From NCBI RefSeq assembly GCF_014651115.1, contig NZ_BMWG01000003.1, forward strand, positions 269,685 to 333,684: a stretch of 64,000 nucleotides of DNA, given 5' to 3'. Under the pieces are notes generated by a model. The model was given only the letters and a program-made list of their open reading frames with translations, was not told the origin of the DNA and ran no database searches. The translations under genes and the position numbers were made by a program. Within the stretch, counting starts at the first letter, position 1; the number at the start of each line of letters is the position of its first letter. Below are positions 9,254 through 17,823 of the stretch, piece by piece. The stretch is from Streptomyces inusitatus (GTDB lineage: Bacteria > Actinomycetota > Actinomycetes > Streptomycetales > Streptomycetaceae).

Positions 9254-10354
9254 TCACCACAGTGCAAAGCTGTCCCGGATCACCTTGTCGCTGGTACGCA
9301 GGGCCGCCGACAGCTCACCGTGCAGATGGTCCGGGATGGCCCCGGCACCCAGCGCGCAGGCCCGGACCAGGGCGTGGCAGTCCTGGGCCTCCCGATCTGT
9401 GGCCAGGGTGAGGAAGCACGGGTGGGCCATAACCTCGCGTGCCGCGTAGCCGTCCTCGGCTTCGGTCGTCCTGCGGTGGAGGTCTTCCGCGATGTGCTGC
9501 GCGGCGGGTGCTTTGACGGTGTCGACCGTGTCGAGAATGGTGAGGCCCAGCCGGATGTCGAAGACGGTCATCCCGGGCTCTGCCGACCGTTGAAGGTAGG
9601 CCGCGATCAGTTCTGCCAGGTGGTCATCGCATGGCTGTTGGGCCTCGCGGCGGCACAGGACGGCCAGGCACGCCGTGACGAGTTGTTCCCAGGGGTCTCC
9701 GGGCGTCGTGTCGTGGAGGAGCGTTGCTGCCGATGCCGTGTCGCCGGATACGAGGGCGGTCAGTACGGCGACCTGGCGGCCGTCGAGCATCCGCTTGCCG
9801 ACGCCCCGGTGGGACTCGATGTGCGTCAGGGCCTCAACCCAGCGTCCGGCGGTGGTGAGGGTGCGTGTGCCGTCGGCGAGGAGTACCCGCCAGAGCCAGG
9901 CACGGACCTCTTGGCGGTCGGCTTCGGTCGCCGTGAGGTCCGCCGGTATCCCGACGCCGTCGAAGCGGGCATGTGCGCCTGCCTCGACGGCTCCGTACAG
10001 GTCGAGCAGGCGTTGACGTCCCTCGTCGGCGCGGCCGACGCGGATCTGGAGGCGGGCGAGGTTGACGACGGGTTCGAGTCCTCGGATCGCGCTCGTCCCG
10101 GACAGCGGACAGGCGTGGAGGTACGCGGCGGCGTGCTGGTGGCACAGCTCGCGCGCCAGGTGGGGAAGGCCGAGGTCGGAGGCGATGAGCGCGGCCTGGT
10201 TGTAGACGGCCGATGCCAGGCCCTGGTCGGGCTTCCGTACCGCGGTGTCGGCCAGATCGGCGAGCGCGCGGATACGTTGGGGCAGGGGTGAGCAGGCGGG
10301 GCGGAATCGGGCGACGAGCGGGAAGCGCTGGGCGGTGGGTCCGTGCGGGTCCAT
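9254..10354 (-). CDS. Helical-repeat protein of unknown function, last gene of the lanthipeptide operon
   Basis: 366 residues, alanine- and leucine-rich, predicted almost entirely alpha-helical with TPR-like amphipathic pairs (for example residues 25-120 and 150-260). No catalytic motif, signal peptide or membrane segment is visible. It follows the methyltransferase gene after about 76 nt on the same strand, so it may be co-transcribed. It could be a scaffold, a regulator lacking a DNA-binding domain, or a self-protection protein. I do not recognise the family with confidence. Confidence 0.6.
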   Translation of the reverse strand: MDPHGPTAQRFPLVARFRPACSPLPQRIRALADLADTAVRKPDQGLASAVYNQAALIASDLGLPHLARELCHQHAAAYLHACPLSGTSAIRGLEPVVNLARLQIRVGRADEGRQRLLDLYGAVEAGAHARFDGVGIPADLTATEADRQEVRAWLWRVLLADGTRTLTTAGRWVEALTHIESHRGVGKRMLDGRQVAVLTALVSGDTASAATLLHDTTPGDPWEQLVTACLAVLCRREAQQPCDDHLAELIAAYLQRSAEPGMTVFDIRLGLTILDTVDTVKAPAAQHIAEDLHRRTTEAEDGYAAREVMAHPCFLTLATDREAQDCHALVRACALGAGAIPDHLHGELSAALRTSDKVIRDSFALW

Positions 10355-10430
10355 GAGTCCCCCGGGGCGTGGTTGGGGACGGTGCCCGCCCGCCGTAGGC
10401 CGACGGGCACCGCCGTCTATCTGTCGGTTG

Positions 10431-12512
10431 TCACTGCCAGTCGACGACGATCCGGTTCAGCGGGGTGTTGAGGGCGAAGAGACCGGGACGCTGTTCGACG
10501 GGTGGGGCGTCGAGAGGCTGGATCTCGAAGGTGGCCTCCCGGCCGCGGTACTCCCGGTCCCAGGTGCGGATGGCGTCGGCGACCTTCGCGGCCAGTTCAT
10601 CGCTGCCGGGGCCGTGGCCGATGACACCGAACTCCCAGAGCTTGCCGCCCTCCGAGGTCCTCTTCTCCAGCAGCCGCCGGGCCAGGTACGTGACGGCGCC
10701 CTTCTCGACAGCCGCGGTGGACGATGGGTACGGGTCCTCGCTGAGCAGCCCGCCCTTGGCGCTCTGCGGGAAGAGCATCCGGATCAGTCCGGAGGGCAGG
10801 GAACAGGTGAGGAACAGCTCCATCCATTCCGGCGACTCCAGGGCGCGGACCGTCATCCCGGTCCACTCCTCGATGCGCGGCTGCTCCAGAACGCGGGCGA
10901 GGGCGTCGGCGTCGATGTCCTGTCCGGCGGGGGCCTGAAGCCGGACGGTGCCGTCGGCACTGAGCGGAACGACCCGCCGGTCGTCGTCGGCGATGCCTCG
11001 CCGGAGCGGCATGAAGGTGTTCATCTCACTGCCGAGCGACACCCATCGGCCGCCGCGCTGTTCGTACGCGATGGAGCGGGCGACGCTGCCCTTGAGCCGC
11101 TGGGGGACGAGGAGCCTTCCCCCGGGGGCGAGTTGCTCCAGCCAGGCGTGCGGCACACCGTGCGCGCCGACGGTGGCGATGATCCGGTCGTATGGTGCGC
11201 CTTCCGCGTATCCGAGAGCGCCGTCCCTGGTAACGGCCTCGACGTTGGTGATCCCGGCTGCGGCGAGGTGGGCGCGGGTGCCCTCCACGAGGTCTTCGTC
11301 CACGTCGAGGGTGGTGACGTGACCGGTCTCGCCGACCAAGTGCGCGAGAAGTGCGGCGTTGTAGCCGCTTCCGGCGCCGAGTTCGAGGACGCGGTCGCCG
11401 GGACGAACGTCGAGCTGGTCCAGCATGAGGGCGACGACCCCCGGCTGGGAGGCACAGGAGATGGAGGTGCCGTCGGTGTCGTACTTGATGTGCACCGGCG
11501 CGTTGGCGTAGGCGTCTTCGAGTGACGCGTCGGGCACGAACGCATGGCGGGGGACGGTCCGCAGGGCGTTCTCGACGGCTGCGGTGCCGGCGTGTCCGTT
11601 CGCCCGGATCTGGTCGACCAGGGTGTTCCGGAGGCGCTCGGCCTCCGCCGAGTCGGCGGTGATCGTGTCGGTGTTCACCGCGCCGACGTTGTCGACGTCC
11701 GCCGCTGCCCCGCTGAGCGCTGCGGTGTTGTCACTGGTTCCCATGACTACCTCTCGTGCGATGTTGAACAGAGCGCTCTGGTCGTCCCGAAGGAGACCGG
11801 CGCGGTTGGCGTGGAAGATCACGTGGTGGGCGAGCACCGCCCGCAGGCCACGGGTGAGACCACCGTGGTTCGCGAGATCGGTGAGCGCCGCCCCGGCCCG
11901 CTCGAAGGCGGTGACCCATTCGTCATGCCTGTGGAACGGGCCGCCCGGGTGGCAGAGACTGCGGGCGTCGGCCGTCATCAACTTTCGTACGGTGGGAGCA
12001 AGCTCGGCGGCCCGTTCGGCCGGCAGCGGATCGGTGGCCGGTCGAAGGGCGGCGACCTTCGACCAGACGTCCCCCTGCTCGAACCAGTCGAGCCCGGCAC
12101 CGCGCAGCATGGAGCTCACCAGCAGGACGACGGTCTCTCGCCGCCCCAGGTGCCTCGGGCCCGGCTGGTACGTCAGCAGGTGATGGGAGTCGCTGTGGAA
12201 CAGCTCGTGGGCTGCGTCCATGGCGGCCCGGCCGCCGAACGCGTCGGTCTCGGGCTCGTAGGTATCAGGCCGCCACGATACGACTGAACCCTCACCGACC
12301 AGGTCGTCCAGCAGCGACTCCACGACTGAGGCCGGTTTGTCGGCGCGATACCGCAAGGGCCAGGGCTGCTTGTTCATGAACCACCAGCCGGAGAGCTGCC
12401 CGGCCGCCTCGGCGGTGATCAGCGCTGGGGCGAGGCGTTTGGCGATGACGAGTTGGGCGCGCGGGCGGTCGACGAAGGTGATGCTGTGCTGGTGCCAGCG
12501 GTCGGAAGGCAT
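10431..12512 (-). CDS. FxLD-system methyltransferase fused to a thiopeptide-type (SpaB_C-like) domain
   Basis: 693 residues in two parts. Residues 1 to about 250 resemble the C-terminal lantibiotic-dehydratase (SpaB_C/thiopeptide-type) domain: WHQHSITF start, then a helical part ending before VVMGTSDN. Residues about 285-500 are a protein-L-isoaspartate O-methyltransferase (PCMT) domain with SAM motif LELGAGSGYN near 374 and PGGRLLVP. About 190 further residues follow. In FxLD-type and isoaspartate/imide-forming lanthipeptide pathways, such enzymes methylate a precursor Asp, which then cyclises to succinimide or isoaspartate. RBS GAAGGA precedes ATG 12512. An internal ATG at 11744 has GAGAGGTAGTC upstream and could give the methyltransferase part alone (437 aa). 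Confidence 0.85.
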   Translation of the reverse strand: MPSDRWHQHSITFVDRPRAQLVIAKRLAPALITAEAAGQLSGWWFMNKQPWPLRYRADKPASVVESLLDDLVGEGSVVSWRPDTYEPETDAFGGRAAMDAAHELFHSDSHHLLTYQPGPRHLGRRETVVLLVSSMLRGAGLDWFEQGDVWSKVAALRPATDPLPAERAAELAPTVRKLMTADARSLCHPGGPFHRHDEWVTAFERAGAALTDLANHGGLTRGLRAVLAHHVIFHANRAGLLRDDQSALFNIAREVVMGTSDNTAALSGAAADVDNVGAVNTDTITADSAEAERLRNTLVDQIRANGHAGTAAVENALRTVPRHAFVPDASLEDAYANAPVHIKYDTDGTSISCASQPGVVALMLDQLDVRPGDRVLELGAGSGYNAALLAHLVGETGHVTTLDVDEDLVEGTRAHLAAAGITNVEAVTRDGALGYAEGAPYDRIIATVGAHGVPHAWLEQLAPGGRLLVPQRLKGSVARSIAYEQRGGRWVSLGSEMNTFMPLRRGIADDDRRVVPLSADGTVRLQAPAGQDIDADALARVLEQPRIEEWTGMTVRALESPEWMELFLTCSLPSGLIRMLFPQSAKGGLLSEDPYPSSTAAVEKGAVTYLARRLLEKRTSEGGKLWEFGVIGHGPGSDELAAKVADAIRTWDREYRGREATFEIQPLDAPPVEQRPGLFALNTPLNRIVVDWQ

Positions 12513-12533
12513 CGGGGTCCTTCGGTCGGTGGA

Positions 12534-13766
12534 TCAGGCGATGAGCAGGCAGGAGTCCCAGGAGGATCGGGGCGGGGTGGTGGTGCTGGGCGCGATGAGC
12601 GCCAGGGCGACACCGGCAGCACCGTCGAGAAGGCCGGGATCTCCGCTCCTGAGCGCCGCGCCCGGTGGGTGGATCTTGTCCAGGAGAGCCGGGATCGCGG
12701 CGCGTATCCGGTCCGCGGTCATGGCATGGGCGTCGTCGGCGACACGGGCGGCGAGGTGGGCAAGCCCCGCGAAGCCGTGGCAGAGGCCGTCGTCCGTGAT
12801 GACCTTGAGCTGATCGGAGTCAGTGAGGGCGGCCACGAGGGCGTTCTCGGCCTCGATCCGGCGGTGGGCGTCTCCGAGGATGAGCGCCGCGAGCTGCTGA
12901 GCACGGGCGAGGCCAGCGGTCCCGTAGCACCACGACGGTCGCCGGGGCACGGACGGAGTCAGACGGTTGGCCCGCAGTTCGTCCCGGGTGATCCAGTACG
13001 GCCACGCCGGACCGGGCCCGGTCTCCCAGCGGTCCAGCCACGCCAGGATCGTCCGCATCGCCGCGTGGTGCCCGCTGACGACGGTTCCGTGCTGGGCGGC
13101 CAAGGCCAAGAGGGCGAGTACGCCGCCGATGCCGTGCGCCATGCCGTGGTTGGCGTGGCCGCCGGGGAAGCGGTCGTCCGGGTTGCCCGAGGGGCCGGTC
13201 TCCGTCCACCAGCCGGGCAGGGTCTCGTCCTGGTCGGTCAGCGGTTCGGTGAGGCGTACGCAGTAGTCGAGCACGGCACGCGTCGTGTCGCCGTCGGGGC
13301 TGCGGCGCAGAAGATATGCCCCGTACCCGGTGAGCCCTCGGATGGCATCGAACTCGGCGAGCTGAGGCAGGCGCCCGGCGTCGATGCGGCGGTGGGCGGC
13401 ATCCAACCGGCGCCCAACATCGATCGCGATCTGCTGGTCCATTGCCTCCAAGGCGCGCTGGTATGAGCCGGGAACCTGGTCCGCCGCACAGGCCAGGGCA
13501 TGGGCAAGGGCGGGAGCCCCGTAGAAGGGGTGGCTGTCGGGACCGCTGGTGAGGGGTTGGCGGGAGGCAGCGGCGAGCCAGTCGTGAGCCCGCTGCCATG
13601 GTCCGAGGCCATGCGCGGCCAGTTCGATGTGCAGGAGTGCGATGCCGGGAGGGCCGTAGGCCAGGTGCTGCCCGTACGAGGGCACTGCCCAGGACCGGGG
13701 CACGTCGGGATCGGCGAGCTGGGACGCGATGGCGGCGGCCAGGTCGAAAGCCGGGTGGGTGGTCAT
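12534..13766 (-). CDS. LanC-type lanthipeptide cyclase
   Basis: 410 residues. LanC signatures are visible: HGIGGVLALL (near 210), WCYGTAGLA (near 278) and LCHGFAGL (near 330). The two Cys and the His of C-H-G are the expected zinc ligands that activate substrate Cys thiols for addition to dehydroamino acids. The start ATG at 13766 overlaps the LanB stop as ATGA, indicating translational coupling. The stop is 21 nt before the methyltransferase start. The enzyme would form (methyl)lanthionine rings in the 59-aa precursor encoded upstream in the same operon. Confidence 0.9.
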   Translation of the reverse strand: MTTHPAFDLAAAIASQLADPDVPRSWAVPSYGQHLAYGPPGIALLHIELAAHGLGPWQRAHDWLAAASRQPLTSGPDSHPFYGAPALAHALACAADQVPGSYQRALEAMDQQIAIDVGRRLDAAHRRIDAGRLPQLAEFDAIRGLTGYGAYLLRRSPDGDTTRAVLDYCVRLTEPLTDQDETLPGWWTETGPSGNPDDRFPGGHANHGMAHGIGGVLALLALAAQHGTVVSGHHAAMRTILAWLDRWETGPGPAWPYWITRDELRANRLTPSVPRRPSWCYGTAGLARAQQLAALILGDAHRRIEAENALVAALTDSDQLKVITDDGLCHGFAGLAHLAARVADDAHAMTADRIRAAIPALLDKIHPPGAALRSGDPGLLDGAAGVALALIAPSTTTPPRSSWDSCLLIA

Positions 13767-16700
13767 GACGGCCTCCTCTTTCCACGGGCGGTCCAGGCGA
13801 GAGCGGCAGCGCGCGCCAGGTAGAGGCACACCTCTTCCTCGGGGAAGTTCACCGCGACATGCCGCACGAAGTGGACGTGCAAGAGGGACGTCAGAACGTC
13901 GTCGACGGCGATTCCCTGGGTGTCCGGACCCGGCAGGTGGGGCCGGTAGGCAGCAAGGGCCGCGTCCCGGTCCGCCCACCCGGACACGATGGCTTCCCCG
14001 CCTGGTACTCCGCGCAGCGCCGCCCAGTCGTCGCGGGGGTCGGCCAGTCGTACGGCCTCAGTGAACTGCGGGCGCGATACGGGTGCGGGAGCCGTCGGTG
14101 GAATGTGGTCGAGCAGCCACCGCATCCCGGCTTCCGTGCTGCCGAGGAAGGCGGAGGCGATGGCGGCGGTGTGCGCCGCCACCAGGGCACGTTGGCCGGG
14201 ACGCTGCCGCTGCGCGAGCTGCGCCACCACGGCACGCGAGTCGGCCCGGAAGACATCCTCGGCGGCCTCCCACGCCGCGCCGGAACCCCAGCGGCCCATC
14301 TCGCGGTACGAGGTCGGATAGCGCAGATCGGCAAGCAGGCCGGCCCGGCGCAGCTCGTCGGCCCACTCGCTCACCGCACGGGCGGTCTCGCCGAAGTCAT
14401 CCGGATGGGGAAGAGCGATGCGGAGGCGGAGGTGCTGGGCCGGGTCGCGGAAGCGGATGAACCACCAGGGTGGGTTGCCGAGCTGCTTCAGTAGGTCGGG
14501 CAGGTGCTGGGCGAGCACGGTGTCCTGGCGGCGGGTGTCTCCGTACAGGGTGGACAGGAGTACGGGGGAGGTGGCTGGCGGCTGCATCTGTGCTGGTGAG
14601 AGCGCACGAGCCGGGGTGGGGGCGGGTAGGGGCGGCCACGCCGTCGGCCGTACCGCCTTGAGTGGCAAGACGACCTCGTGGGCACGCCCGCCGCACCAGC
14701 CGTACCCCTCCGGGGCTTCGACGAGCACGGCGGTGTGCGCACGGTCGAGGTGCTGGCGGAGCAGCGTTCGGTGACCAGCCTCGTCGAGGTCGAGGAAGAG
14801 GTGCTGGTCTCCCTCCACGAGATAGACCTGCCGTGGCAGCTGCCGCCGAACCCGCCAGTCGGCCAGGGCCGCATGCCACTTGGCGCCGCTGGGCAACTCC
14901 GACGACTCCAGCCGCCAGCGCGCCGGAGCCAGCACCGTACGTCCGTAGCGGAGACGCGGAAGGAACGGCATCGCTGCAGCGGCACCCCAATCGAACACGG
15001 TGACCTGCGCGCACTGGGCCCGGGACAGCTCGGTGAGGAAGCGTGCCAGCGGCGGGGTGTGCGTGCGCAGGTTCAGCGCGTTCATTCCCACCGCTTCGAT
15101 GCGGTGGCCCCGCTCGGGGGCGGCCAGGTACATCCGGCGTCCGTCGCACGCGACCGCGAGATCGTCGAGGGTGAGAACGCCGGCGTCAGGGGCTCGGTGC
15201 TCCTGGAGGCTGATCACGGTGGGCAGGACCTGGGGTGTACGAGTGACATGAGCGCTTTCGGGGAGCAGCGGCGGGAAGGAGAGCTGCGCGGGCACGGTGT
15301 CACCGTCCGCGGTCGGGAGATCAGCCAGCTCCGTGCTCAGCGCCTCACGGTCTGCGGGCTCCAGCACACTGAGGAAGCGTCCCGTGGAAACGCCGACGCC
15401 GCGTGACACGCTCACGATCTCCAGCCGGAACCGCCCGCGCCGCAAGTCCTCCGAGCCGGCCGAGTGCACCCGTACACCTACCTCCAGGTGCGGTGGAACC
15501 CGCAGGTCGTCGGGCCCCACATCGAGAGCGGCGACCAGCTCGTCGGTGAGGACGACCTCCTCCTGGCCTTCGAGCGCGGCAGTCTGCGCCAGGCGTACGA
15601 GTACGTCGTCCCGAGCGGAGACCCGAGGCCGGCGCGCACGGGCCGGAGTGCCCGGGTAGCCGTCGGGATAGCCGACGCCACTGTCCGCCACGGCCTCCTT
15701 GAGGGGCACCATCGTGCCGATGCCGTACCGCTCGTAGAACCGCTGGTGATACTCGCCCCAAGCAGCGGTTCCGTACGGGCGAGCGCTCAACCGGGTCAGG
15801 ACGAGCGCGGCACGTTCGACTTCCCGGGCCAATGCCTCCGGCAGGACGAGCTTTGCGTTCAGCTGTAGGTCGAACGCGATGGGGTGGCGCTTCCCGTCCG
15901 GCACGAGCTCCCGCATCCGCGCGGCGGCTCTGTCCCGACCGTCATGCGTGGAGCACTCCCTCAAGGCTGACCGGATCGCGCGCAGCTCGGCCACCGTCTT
16001 CGAGGTCCGTGCAATGCTCTCGGCTTCGACGGCGTCGAGCTGGTCGACGAGGTACCCGAGAGCGTCGGTCTCCGTGCTCGGGGCGTGCAGGCCGGTGATC
16101 AGCACCCGCCGTCGGATCAGCTCCGCCAACAGCCGACGGGTCTTCTCCGGCCCGGCCTCGGGGAACTCCGCCCGGAGTTTGCTCAGAAGCCTGCCCACCC
16201 TGATCGGCACCTCGGCCGCGGTGAGGGTCGCCCGCACTGGTGCGGTAAGGGCCAGCGATGCCTCGACGGCGCGGGTCTCGTCGCCTCGGGCATCAGACTG
16301 AAACGGCACGATGAGCCGGTCCTCACGGACCGACGCGGTGTTGTTGGCAACGACGGACAGCCGTTCGAGCAGCTCCGGGCACGACTCCAGCCGCTGTACG
16401 ACCGTGGCCAGCCACTCCGCCCCGGCTCGGCCGACGAGCACGTGTTCCTCGCCCCAGTCCGCACTCGCCCGCGATCCGAATGATGCGGCGGCCACACCGG
16501 CGAACAGCCCAAAGGGAGTCGCCCGGTGCTGGGCCCGCAACAAATACCGGACCACGGAAAGTACCGTACGCCGAAGGGCCCGCAGATCGGGCCGTTGAGC
16601 TGTGCACAGGCTCTGCACTTGCGCGGCCAGCGCCGGACTGGAGTGCTGCAAGCTCTCGGCGAAGACCTGGTTCGCCCAGACCGCACGCAGCCACGCCGCT

Positions 16701-16828
16701 TGATTTGCTGCGGCATCGGTCAGCCCGTCGTTCAGGTCGGGCCACGGAGGGACCGCCAGCGGCGGCCGGGCGACGGCGCGCACGAGCACGGTTGTTCCAG
16801 CGCGGAACGCAGCAGTCACGGTAACCAC
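13763..16828 (-). CDS. Full-length LanB-type lantibiotic dehydratase
   Basis: 1021 residues, the normal length for a class I dehydratase with both domains. The N-terminal glutamylation domain (Lant_dehydr_N) covers roughly residues 30-680. The C-terminal elimination domain (SpaB_C) covers roughly 740-1010, with WWFIRFRDPAQHLRLRI and YREMGRWG typical of it. By family knowledge it uses glutamyl-tRNA to glutamylate Ser/Thr and then eliminates glutamate, giving Dha/Dhb. The start is GTG 16828 with GGAGG 6 nt upstream. It lies 84 nt after the precursor stop. Because it has its own SpaB_C domain, the second SpaB_C-like domain fused to the methyltransferase is redundant or specialised. Confidence 0.92.
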   Translation of the reverse strand: MVTVTAAFRAGTTVLVRAVARPPLAVPPWPDLNDGLTDAAANQAAWLRAVWANQVFAESLQHSSPALAAQVQSLCTAQRPDLRALRRTVLSVVRYLLRAQHRATPFGLFAGVAAASFGSRASADWGEEHVLVGRAGAEWLATVVQRLESCPELLERLSVVANNTASVREDRLIVPFQSDARGDETRAVEASLALTAPVRATLTAAEVPIRVGRLLSKLRAEFPEAGPEKTRRLLAELIRRRVLITGLHAPSTETDALGYLVDQLDAVEAESIARTSKTVAELRAIRSALRECSTHDGRDRAAARMRELVPDGKRHPIAFDLQLNAKLVLPEALAREVERAALVLTRLSARPYGTAAWGEYHQRFYERYGIGTMVPLKEAVADSGVGYPDGYPGTPARARRPRVSARDDVLVRLAQTAALEGQEEVVLTDELVAALDVGPDDLRVPPHLEVGVRVHSAGSEDLRRGRFRLEIVSVSRGVGVSTGRFLSVLEPADREALSTELADLPTADGDTVPAQLSFPPLLPESAHVTRTPQVLPTVISLQEHRAPDAGVLTLDDLAVACDGRRMYLAAPERGHRIEAVGMNALNLRTHTPPLARFLTELSRAQCAQVTVFDWGAAAAMPFLPRLRYGRTVLAPARWRLESSELPSGAKWHAALADWRVRRQLPRQVYLVEGDQHLFLDLDEAGHRTLLRQHLDRAHTAVLVEAPEGYGWCGGRAHEVVLPLKAVRPTAWPPLPAPTPARALSPAQMQPPATSPVLLSTLYGDTRRQDTVLAQHLPDLLKQLGNPPWWFIRFRDPAQHLRLRIALPHPDDFGETARAVSEWADELRRAGLLADLRYPTSYREMGRWGSGAAWEAAEDVFRADSRAVVAQLAQRQRPGQRALVAAHTAAIASAFLGSTEAGMRWLLDHIPPTAPAPVSRPQFTEAVRLADPRDDWAALRGVPGGEAIVSGWADRDAALAAYRPHLPGPDTQGIAVDDVLTSLLHVHFVRHVAVNFPEEEVCLYLARAAALAWTARGKRRPS

Positions 16829-16912
16829 CGACTACCTCCGTAGGGTGCGGGAACGGGCGGCTGGTGCCGCCGCACGGAGGCAGCGGCACCAGCCGAACTG
16901 GCCAAGGGCAGG

Positions 16913-17092
16913 TCAGGCGACGTTGGTCGTGCAGGCCCCGCAGGTGGTGCCGCAGTTGTCGTCGGTCAGATTGACCAGCCCAGCCGGGTCGGCAATCTCG
17001 ACGAGGGAGACATCCAGGTCGAAGCTGTCCGATGCCTCGGGCGTCCGGGGGCGGACCTGGGTGAGACTGGGGATCACGATGTTGCGCGTCAT
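16913..17092 (-). CDS. FxLD-family lanthipeptide precursor peptide
   Basis: 59 residues from ATG 17092, which has AAGGAGG with 8 nt spacing; an in-frame upstream ATG at 17122 lacks such a site. The leader holds FDLD at residues 24-27, matching the FxLD motif that gives the family its name and the FNLD-box logic of class I leaders. The likely core is the C-terminal part, NLTDDNCGTTCGACTTNVA, with three Cys, five Thr and an Asp-Asp-Asn step. Thr can be dehydrated by LanB, Cys cyclised by LanC, and one Asp is a plausible target of the PCMT enzyme. A possible cleavage site is near ADPAG. It is first in the row LanB-LanC-methyltransferase. Confidence 0.9.
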   Translation of the reverse strand: MTRNIVIPSLTQVRPRTPEASDSFDLDVSLVEIADPAGLVNLTDDNCGTTCGACTTNVA

Positions 17093-17146
17093 GGTGACTA
17101 CCTCCTTGTTTCGTGGGTTCACTGGTTGATGCAGCCGACGGGTCGT

Positions 17147-17593
17147 TCATCCGTCGCTGGTGAGCTGAAGCTCGGCCCAGACCTCCTTTCCCCATGGGCA
17201 CCTGTCCGAGCCGTACAGGTCATAGCCCCTGCAGTCCGACACCGCGTCGATGAGAAGCAGGCCGCGGCCCGACTCGTCACCGTGGTCCGCGTGGCCGGCG
17301 GCGGGCAGACGCTCCGGTTCCCAATCCACGACGCCGACCCGGACCCGAGACGCGCTCGGGCGTCCCACGGTCAGACGGATGTCGTGGCACGAGGTGTGCT
17401 TCGACGCGTTCGCGATCAGTTCCGTGACGATCAGCACGGCACCGTCGGCGAGTTCATCCAGGCACCACGCACCGAGTACACGCTGGACTAGCTTGCGGCC
17501 GGTCTCAGCGGTGGACGGCTGGCACGGGATGGTCTGGCTGTAGGCGGGGTGCCCGACACGGGCGGCATGAACAGGTGTGTTGAGACTCGTCAT
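17147..17593 (-). CDS. RsbW-like ATP-binding (HATPase_c) regulatory protein
   Basis: 148 residues with a single GHKL ATPase fold: N box ELIANASKH (near 58-66) and G box DESGRGLLLIDAVSD (near 108-122). It has no dimerisation/phosphotransfer domain, so it resembles the many stand-alone Streptomyces anti-sigma-type kinases. It stops 54 nt upstream of the lanthipeptide precursor on the same strand and may be the first gene of that operon or a local regulator. It is divergent from the XRE/TPR regulator at 17824. Confidence 0.8.
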   Translation of the reverse strand: MTSLNTPVHAARVGHPAYSQTIPCQPSTAETGRKLVQRVLGAWCLDELADGAVLIVTELIANASKHTSCHDIRLTVGRPSASRVRVGVVDWEPERLPAAGHADHGDESGRGLLLIDAVSDCRGYDLYGSDRCPWGKEVWAELQLTSDG

Positions 17594-17823
17594 GGGGATG
17601 GAGCCTTCGGGTTGTCTCGGTGCCCGGTCCGCCCCTTGCGAGATGTGAGCGTGCGGACCGGGCCGTCAACAGCCGCCCGGGATGGTGGGCGGCCGACACC
17701 CAGATAACCCCGGTTTCCGTTCGGCTGGTTAGGGCCATCAGGCAGGCGCTCAAGGGCCGACCTAGGGCGATTTGACCCAGCGTTTACCTGACGACTGGGC
17801 CACGCGAGCGCTACCGTGCCGGG

